Positions 56,671 through 64,000 of a stretch of 64,000 bases of DNA are shown here, piece after piece; positions within the stretch are counted from its first letter, which is position 1; every line of letters starts with the position of its first letter. Made by a program: the position numbers and the translations under genes. The stretch comes from Hymenopellis radicata. Taxonomy: Eukaryota; Basidiomycota; Agaricomycetes; Agaricales; Physalacriaceae. The stretch spans positions 1 to 64,000 of the forward strand of contig JADNRX010000100.1 in NCBI GenBank assembly GCA_015501595.1, given 5' to 3'. Under the pieces are notes generated by a model that was not told where the DNA came from, ran no database searches, and saw nothing but the letters and a program-made list of their open reading frames with translations.

Positions 56671-57819
56671 ATGCCTCTGGATGGCCTCATCATCTTGGAC
56701 GCGGCCCAGCGGCCGATTCTGCAGTCCACAAATGCTGTTCTGTACGACCAAGTGAGCGTACCATGTAACGATATCCACCTAGTCTGCGCGCTGTCCCCGC
56801 CGACGGATCCACTGCTCGGAATCGCATTCCTCAATGCCTTCATAAACGTCCTCAAGGCATACTTTGGTGACGGCGTCAACGCCGTCGCGCTGCAGGACAA
56901 CTTTGACATCGTATATCAGCTCATCGCCGAGAGCCTCGATGCCGGACACCCGCTGACCACCTCCCCGAACGCCCTACGCGACATCGTGACCCCTCCGTCC
57001 TTACTCAACTCCCTCCTCGGCGGCCAGTCGAATGCCCCAAAGCCCTTTACCAGCCCTATTCCATGGCGCCGCGCAGGCGTCAGACACGTTAATAACGAGA
57101 TCTACTTTGACATCGTCGAGACGCTAAAGGCGCTTGTATCCCGGACCGGAAACACATTATCCTCCTCCGTCCGAGGCAGAATCGACGTTGATTCACGGCT
57201 GTCCGGCGTTCCAGATTGCACATTGACTCTATCTAACCCTTCCCTGATCACCCATCCCGCGTTTCACCCATGCATTCGCCTCGCCAGGTGGTCCAGCCAC
57301 CAGAGCATGTCCTTCGTACCCCCCGATGGCAAGTTTGTCCTGGCCGACTATCAGTTGCCTCAGGCGCCTCCCATTCCTATCGCGTTGAAGATAACCTCTT
57401 CACCTGGAAAGTTTGAAATCCTTTTGACGTCGCGTATGACCACGCACATCATGGAAAAGGTCGAACTCGAAATCCCGTTTGGTTCGCCTGTACCAGGCTT
57501 ACGCGGAATCGGGTCTTCGTGGACCTGGGACGCGCGCTCTCATGTCCTCCGTTTTGAGATGCCCCAGATTCCCCCAGTGGGCGGTACGCGTTGAAAGCAG
57601 AGTGGAACCCTGAAGCGATGTATGTTCACACTTCTTGCCCACTCCTCGATTAATCTTTCTCACAGACTCTCGCCGGCTCATGTCGTCCTGGTCCGCTTCT
57701 CTGTGTCCTCGCATACATTCTCCAGCCTTCGAGTGTCCAAATTTACCGTCAGTGAGGAATACACCCCCTTCAAGGGCGTAAGAGGAAGAAGCGAGGGTCA
57801 AATTGAATGGAGGTGGTAA
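56671..57819 (+). CDS. APM3: AP-3 complex mu subunit, with a frame break before the last exon
   Basis: AP-3 carries cargo from Golgi/endosomes to the vacuole; the mu subunit binds tyrosine signals. The N-terminal longin-like part (MPLDGLIILDAAQRPILQS) and the mu homology domain (IPWRRAGVRHVNNEIYFDIV, RGRIDVDSRLSGVPDCTLTL, SLITHPAFHPCIRLARWSSH, FVPPDGKFVLADYQ) are clear. The frame reaches PPVGG and stops at 57594. The expected continuation RYALKAEWNPEA is in another frame, followed by an intron (about 57619-57665) and LSPAHVVLVRFSVSSHTFSS, YTPFKGVRGRSEGQIEWRW to 57819. One base must be gained near 57578-57586 (GTGGGCGG) to keep frame: a lesion or an assembly error. Confidence 0.87.
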
Positions 57820-60601
57820 CATTCCGTGAGGTTTCGCAATCATGTACAGTGTGAAGGTACATATGTTCTAAATGCTGAATCGAGCTTTTGGCGGTCAAAT
57901 GTTTTCACAGCATATTCATAGAGTCGAACTCCATTAGATTAGACAACCCTCATTTGCGAACAGAAGTACATGTTCATCTCTATCAAAACCTACCATTCGT
58001 GCATTTGGTCGGCCTACAGCCTCAAGCCCGGGGCCCACGACAAGGGAGCACGAAATCCCCCGGGAACTACATACAGTGGATAACATTCGCTCAACCCTCT
58101 CACAGCCGTACATCACATTGGGCCGAAAAAAATCTGAGAAAGGTGTTAGCGACAAGGCAAACTACGGGGTAGGATGCAAAACGTACTGAGGGTGCGAAAT
58201 GTGCAAGGTGCATTCACTCTTTCATTTCGAACGCGTTGACGCCGACACCTGCTGGTCACGTTCACTCTCTTACAGCGATTATCCTTTATCGCAATTGTTC
58301 TAGGGAAACAGTAAGTTTCGCAGGCTGGAAGAGAGGGATGTGGAGACTTACAGAGGAATGAGAAACGAGCATGGCGTGTCGATGGAATGCGTTGACGACG
58401 ACATAAGCCGCGTTCACTCGCTTACAGGAGGAGAGAAGAAAGAAAGGTTTTTGGATTACCTGCGGAACAATTAGATTTGGGTTCTTGTAACAACGAAAGG
58501 CTAACCGTACCTCTAGCCAATGAGAGCGAGGTTAATGTGAGATGTTGGGGTGTTGGGCATAAGGTTGGCTAGCAGAGGCGGACGGTTTTTGTAGGGAGGT
58601 GGCGCGCCAGTTGTTTGTGCGAGTTTACGGCGCCCGACCAAAAGTGAGCATACAACATAAGAAGTTGAGACCTAAGAAAAAGGATGTGGTGCATCTGGGG
58701 TTCCGCACAATCAGATTCAGAACGAGCATCGTTCGAAGATGATGCAGCACTTACAGTGTATAGTTTCGCTTTCGCATGCCGCCACACTTGCCATCCCGAA
58801 TTATATGCATTTTCATATGGGTGTGTGCACTCATGACGGGGTTGGGGCCGAGAAGGACAGCCAGAGGACCGGTGGGTAGGTGTAGCCGCATGCTACACGG
58901 AGCAAGTTGGACTGTGGGTGTCGGGGTGGCGCCTCTTTCGTCGATCTACGGCAGGGGTGGTGTCGGAGTGCACTTGGCAATGGCAGTCTACGGACAGTCA
59001 TCAGAGGAGATCAACACAATGGCGTGGGCGACGTACGGGCAGCAGCGTTTAGTGGTGAGCGCATATCAATCGTCGTTGTTGGCTGGTGTGGCGTGAGTAG
59101 GTGTAAGGATGAAGGCAGATGAAGACGACGAACCGATGATGAATGTGTGATGGGCCGTTAGATTTTAACGCGTTCTTGGTTGGGTTTAAGCCCAGAGGCC
59201 CACGGCAAGGGGACGCGCGGACGATATCGCCCTCCTCCGGGGAAAACTGGCGACGTCGCCACAATGCGACAACAACCTGGCAGACTCGACGAGTCAGGCG
59301 AAACGGAGACAAGACAGAGCCTCAACGACGACGAGCGCCGTCAAGAAGAACTGTGTAGTACTTGAGAAAGAAGTAGATGAGACGAGGGAACTGAAGAAAG
59401 AGCAGACGCAAGCACTCACCCTTATATACACTCTAGCTCTTTTGTTCCCTCTGGGGATAAGGGCTGTTGTCTTCGAGAAAAATGTAGCGTGATGGTGGAG
59501 ATAAGAACGGACGGAGTTCGTTTTGTGGATCAAAGGCCTGGGTCAGCAGGAATGGTTATCCCTGTGCGTTTTGTGGCGTCGTCGAAGGCGAGCAGCATGA
59601 GCTCCGCCTGATATAAGAGGTCGAGGAGCTCCTGAAAGATGTATCGCGGTGGTTTGAATGCGCAGACGACGTTCTAGGCCTCCAGCTGAGTTCGTGTTTG
59701 GTCAAAAATGTTTAACGCACGTGATCGCATCACAACTTTGTTTGCTCCCTCCATCTCTTAATGCATTTCTTGCTCCATATCCTCGACAACCTCAAGTACA
59801 ATTCCCCACATTTGCCTCCATAATATGAGCCACCGTACATTTGTCTGTCGAGAACCCTGGTCACGGAAATGATCTTCGCGAGAACAAGGATCCATTAACC
59901 CATTTCTGATACTGATGGACCCACAACCACCGCATTTTATTGTTGTTGTATTCTCGGGAGATTGAAGGAATGCCGGTGGCGCGATACAGCATGCCTGATG
60001 TTGGAACAAAAGGTAAGCGACGTTTTCTGGAATCTGATATTCTAAGGCAAAACTCACCCGCCACCAGGGAATCTGTGCCTGCGGTTACGAGACTTGGTTC
60101 TTCTTGGGCGCTTACCTCTTATCTCAGATCAGTACTCTGCGACCTTGAGTAGATCAATCTGTGCTTTCCTGTGTACTCGCGCGGGGATGCGCGTATATGA
60201 GAACCTCCTTACTTCGACTTATCCACGAAACGTCTACCACGAAATGCGCCTTACTAAAACTGCCAAACCCGAAGGGCACTAAAGCCCTGGCAAGCGACTA
60301 AGACTAAGGTCGCCGTCGTGGTTGAAACTCGGTTCTGCTACTAGCTCACACACCTACAGAGGTGCCTCGCCACTTTCAAGCCCGGTCATTTGCTGGTAAT
60401 GAAAGTCTCCCTCGCCGTGCTCACTGGCAAAGTCTAAATACAACCTCTCTCCTTTGTCTGCTCGTTCACCCAGTCAAATTGACAACTGTCTCTATCGTGG
60501 ATACGCTAATGATCCTAACCTTAATGAAACCCGGTCTCCGAGTCCTGCGACTCATGCAGACGTCCCGATGATCACTAAGATCTGGAAAGTGATGTCCAGG
60601 A
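57820..60601. other. long intergenic region, no supported gene
   Basis: Short frames only. Two ~50-bp stretches at about 58010-58065 and 59180-59235 are similar (TTGGT(C/T)GG..., GGCCCACG(A/G)CAAGGG). The stretch 58190-58600 repeats CGTTCACTC(T/G)CTTACAG and GCGTTGACG(C/A)CGACA, suggesting a small local duplication. No RNA gene is seen. Confidence 0.4.
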
Positions 60602-61087
60602 TTGTCCTCAGCGCCCGAAGCATGGCAAGAAGAAACGACGCACGTTCTGCGGCATGGGACTTTCGATCTCAGAAAGGTAGACAGTCACCCTAGCCTACCT
60701 GCTCTGTCTAACGCAGGCACCCTAGGTAGCGATCCGTTCACTAACGAACACGAGGATCCGGAAGATCCGCCATACGAAGAAATGGGCCCGTTCGCTAGGA
60801 TATGGAAGGCATTTTCTCGAGAAAAGTCGTCAGATGCATGTAGACAAGGTAGCTGATTTGACATTGAGTCTGACCACTGCTCTCACCAAACAGTGGATAC
60901 ATCGGTACCTCTCCTCGATCCCTCCACCTGGGCACGCCCCGCGATCCTGTCGTATACGCCAGTTCAGATACATGAACTGGAAGGACTGGCACGTGCCTGT
61001 GATTGTCGGTATCCTTCAAGTTCCTGTGTTCATGGACGCCGCTCTTGGTCCTTTCTCGGCGGTCTCACCATCCTCCTTGACCTCTAA
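60602..61087 (+). pseudogene. relic of a DUF6535-type membrane protein
   Basis: DPFTNEHEDPEDPPYEEMGP and FARIWKAFSREK resemble the start of the mushroom DUF6535 family. About 100 bases later LTTALTKQWIHRYL, RIRQFRYMNWKDWHVPVIVG and DAALG match its later membrane-proximal part. The middle is missing, and near 61050 the end (FLGGLTILLDL) is in another frame. It is a fragmentary copy. Confidence 0.5.
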
Positions 61088-61626
61088 CTAAACAAGGGCC
61101 GCTCGAGTGATTTTCACGTCCCCTCAGACAAATCACAGAGCAAATGATGCTTGAGGGTGCATGGTGCCCTGCTGAGAGAGCTGGAGTTAGCGATAGAGCG
61201 GAGACATTGCCTACACGTAGTCCTATGCACGTAAGAACGCTACACAATCGACAAGGCTGGTGGTGGCTCTGAGACTAAAAACAAGTGGATAGGCATCGCC
61301 TATTACTACATTTTTAGGAATACATACATTAAATCAAAGTGGTAACAGACTCCATCGTAAACGGAGACGCAGTCGGCCCGTCTAGAATGGCCAACTCCTC
61401 TCCAGTAAATGAAAATCGCGGAATTATCCAGGCATGAAGATCACGGCGAGCCTGAATTTTACGAGTAAAGTGGGGAGTCGACATGGCGCGCACCAAAGGA
61501 AAGAGAGCAGACAAGTGCACGGAGCTTTGGCCCGGCGGGCCGGCCCGGATTGCAATCAGAGTCCCAAAATGGGAAGACCTTCTCTTTTTCAAACAATCAG
61601 GACGGCGAGAGCCTCACAAACTTGAG

Positions 61627-62935
61627 ATGGAGGAACCGGTATGAAACACTGTGTTATCCCATTCTGACTGACCCGATGTCGTTAGGCCGCTCACAGAGTT
61701 CCCCAAGAAATCATTGACATTGTAATCGACCACCTCCACTCGAGCCACCCGCCCTTTCCACGGTCTCCCTCGTCAGCCGGTCATGGCTGCGCTCTGCCCG
61801 TATTCACCTCTTTTCGGAAGTGTCCTTTTACAGGTATTATGCTTTAGAGAGAGTCAACACTGGGCTCGAAATCATACAAACATCGCCCGCAATCGCTGCC
61901 TGCATTAGGTCCGTCAACCTTACGGGCTCGTCTGTGGATATCGATGCCAAAGAATTCGAGTTTCTCTCCCATCTTCCCAATGTCCGCTCCCTGACTCTTT
62001 ACGCCTTTGCTTGGCGGAGCCTCACGGCGGAGGTAGCCGTCCAGAAAGCTCTTAACGTTATGGTATCTACCTTGGAGAGCCTTACCTTCAAAGACATGCT
62101 CCACAATACTGTTGAGCTTCCAGTGTTTATTTGCGCGTGTCAGAACCTCAAGTCATTAGCGTTCGAGGCGTATAATGGATGGGAAGACGGCGCCACCATT
62201 TCCTCCGCACTTGAGGCGCCCGTCTTTCGTGACCCAGCAGTTTTGTCAAGCAGACGCCCAATATGCCTGAAACGGCTCAGCTTTGGTTACGCATCAGTGT
62301 GCTTGTTGTCGTCGCGGGCTTTTTTGGAGATGCTCTTGACGAGAGCCGCGTTCCAACTCGATTTGGAGGAGTTCAATTTAACTTGGGAGAGAGATTGGAG
62401 CAACCCACTTCAGGAGAGTTTCTTTCAGGCCATTGGATTCAGTCTAAAGACAATCACATTGAGTCCATCAGTACCATATAATCAGGATCCTAGCGGTGTG
62501 TTATCTACGCTCTGGGTGTATGTAAACTTGCTTGCTTATCCGATTCATCTAGAAATCATTCGGCTCCTGTCTAAGTGCACTCAGCTCTCATCTTTCACTC
62601 TTCATATCATCAAGCGTTACGGGGAAGGACCCCCTGTTCGTTGGTTCGCACCCATGCTGGACACTTTGGCCCGAGTGTCATCGACCCATCTAAAGGAATT
62701 TGTCGTCAAGTGCAGGTTGTGTGGTGCAGACGTCGAGAAAAACCAATACCTTCCTTGGGCAAAGCTTGACGATGCATTTTCCAACACAAGTTGCTTTCCA
62801 GTCTTTCGGAAGTTATGTGTTGTGATATCATTTTCAAGTCGGACGTTTTATTCAGGTGGGACTGAAAGTGTGTATAGATTCCTTGAAGAGTCAATGCCTA
62901 CGACGCTGAAGGCAGGCTTGCTGGAGATACGATGA
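61627..62935 (+). CDS. F-box/LRR-like protein 5, frame break in the F-box
   Basis: Exon 1 (61627-61638) is MEEP; after a ~47-base intron exon 2 starts AAHRVPQEIIDIVIDHLHSS. The F-box second half (LSTVSLVSRSWLRSARIHLF) is in another frame, requiring one extra base near 61748-61755 (CACCCGCCC; paralogues suggest a lost G). From there the frame is open to the end: LEIIQTSPAIAACIRSVNL, FLSHLPNVRSLTL, STLESLTF, CQNLKSLAF, FFQAIGFSLKTITL. The second intron (62496-62552, 57 bases) is a multiple of three without stop. Then IIRLLSKCTQLSSFTLHI, YLPWAKLDDAFSNTSCFPVF and KAGLLEIR. Its 3' end is the source type for the relic at 16.5 kb. Confidence 0.74.
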
Positions 62936-63235
62936 CCGCCACGACATTTCAGTCATAGCATTTACGTAGGCATAGTAGTTACTTAACTTGTTCGATACAT
63001 GAGAGTGCTCTACAAACATGACGAAGAAATGAATCGGAGGATGTCCGTCGTCGAGTTACTTGGCCGGTGTACCCGAGCACTTCAGGGTAACCATTGTGGC
63101 TTACTTAAGCGCCTCCTTGTTGAACTTGAACGTCGACGAGGACTACTTCTTGACTCTTATTGCGGCGTATAGGCTTCGCGGTAAAGAAGTTCTTCGGTGT
63201 TCCCAATAACGACAAAGCTGTACATTCTACGCGAA
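62936..63235. other. intergenic between two F-box genes
   Basis: The last ~65 bases match the 5' flanks of the F-box genes at 34.6 and 52.2 kb, read on the opposite strand. No other feature. Confidence 0.45.
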
Positions 63236-64000
63236 ATGACCACCCTGGCCGCAGATCCTTCGGTATTCACTTTGGTGTATGTCTATCAACCGACTGTTTT
63301 GACATTTTTCAGGCCCCGCGCCTTCCTCAAGAAATCTTCGACATCATCATAAACCACTATCACTTTGACAAGAGCGCCCTTTCCGTCCTTGGCATTGTCA
63401 GTTGGTCATGGCTGCACTCTGCACGTCGCCATCTATTTGCGAAAGTAGAACTGTGCGAGCTCCGCGAAGCGCTTGACACTTCATGGAGAGTCAACTTTGG
63501 GTTGGAAATCATAACACGCTCGCCCGCCATTGCTTCCTGCATTCGCTTCGTGCAAATCAGGACGAATCGGAATGACCAGTATCTTGTCACTCAAGGATTC
63601 CAGTTCTTGTCTCTCCTTCCCAATCTACGCGCTCTCTCCTTAACCGGCATTTTTTGGCCGAGCTTCCAGCCCGAAAACGTACCGACTATCCTGAGAGGCA
63701 TAGCCACTATCGCTCCTGTCTTGGAAGAGCTTTCCCTCACATTAGTAACATTCGCGAATACTGCCGACCTCGCGATGTTCGTTCGCGCCTTTCCAATGGT
63801 CCAGCGGGTATCCTTCTCCCGCTGTGAATGGGAATGTAACTGGCTGGCCCCGCCGGCGCCGACGACGTCTGTATTTCGTGAACTCCCACAGCCGCCGGTA
63901 AAAACCTTAATATGCTTGGAACACGTCTGCATCCACGACTCCGTTCCACAGGCTATTTTGGAGGTACTTCTCCAGCGCGACACGTTCAAACTAGACCTGC
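63236..64000 (+). CDS. F-box/LRR-like protein 6, cut by the window edge
   Basis: Exon 1 (63236-63262) is MTTLAADPS; intron 63263-63312; exon 2 reads APRLPQEIFDIIINHYHFD, LSVLGIVSWSWLHSARRHLF, then LEIITRSPAIASCIRFVQI, FLSLLPNLRALSLTGIFWPS, TIAPVLEELSLTLVTF, FPMVQRVSFSRCEW, LLQRDTFKLDL and runs off at 64000. No lesion is seen. It is the closest relative of the genes at 33.3-34.6 and 51.1-52.2 kb. Confidence 0.8.

Noticed and set aside
58500..58560. minus-strand start MPNTPTSHINLALIG resembling an elongation-factor N-terminus
   Set aside because: It stops at once, no GTPase motif follows, and the resemblance is a few residues.

Overview
The window looks like nuclear DNA of a mushroom-forming basidiomycete (Agaricomycetes). 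Genes are dense and lie on both strands. They are split by many introns of about 45-60 bases with GT(A/G)NG...YAG ends. The conserved genes (SEC63, SFH1/SNF5, ADE13, NOP9, RPAP1, AP-3 mu, an Atf1-like bZIP) are of fungal type. Large families of leucine-rich F-box proteins and a basidiomycete-type multi-span membrane protein family are also present. No tRNA, rRNA, CRISPR array or bacterial feature is convincing.

Layout. 1-3.0 kb: no confident gene. 3.0-3.9 kb: rearranged copies of pieces found again at 10.6-12.7 kb, plus an F-box exon relic. 4.1-6.3 kb: SEC63 (-). 6.6-8.8 kb: two tandem paralogous F-box-like genes (-). 9.3-10.5 kb: SFH1/SNF5-type chromatin-remodelling subunit (+) with a one-base frame break near its end. 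10.8-12.1 kb: a damaged multi-span membrane protein gene (-). 12.7-14.5 kb: ADE13 (+). 14.8-20.5 kb: a tandem cluster of F-box/LRR-like genes (+). 20.7-23.1 kb: NOP9 (+). 23.2-24.0 kb: isochorismatase-like hydrolase (-). 24.4-26.1 kb: a second type of F-box-like protein (-). 27.9-28.6 kb: a 730-bp inverted-repeat (MITE-like) element. 29.5-30.8 kb: bZIP factor (+). 31.8-32.8 kb: BTB protein (-). 33.3-36.2 kb: F-box gene, a small inverted-repeat element and F-box relics (-). 36.16-51.10 kb: one nested block of transposable elements. 51.1-52.2 kb: the other half of the F-box gene that the block split. 52.5-57.8 kb: RPAP1 (-) and AP-3 mu (+), divergently arranged. 57.8-61.6 kb: mostly no gene, with a DUF6535 relic. 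61.6-64.0 kb: two more F-box genes (+), the last cut by the window edge.

The nest. A Ty1/copia retrotransposon (TSD ATTTT) landed in an F-box exon. Its 5' LTR then took a 1,034-bp hAT-like element (8-bp TSD). Its integrase took a 2.6-kb fold-back element made almost entirely of two ~1.1-kb inverted arms (7-bp TSD). Its RNase H end took an internally deleted Ty3/gypsy chromovirus. The gypsy gag in turn took a second copy of the same fold-back element (again 7-bp TSD). The copia LTRs differ by only one substitution and one 7-bp indel, so the block appears recent. The gypsy derivative has an open frame joining gag directly to the distal integrase core and a chromodomain, with protease, RT and RNase H missing.

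Several otherwise conserved genes (SFH1, AP-3 mu, several F-box genes, the copia pol) need a single-base shift to keep family-conserved sequence in frame. These may be real lesions or assembly indels; the sequence alone cannot decide.
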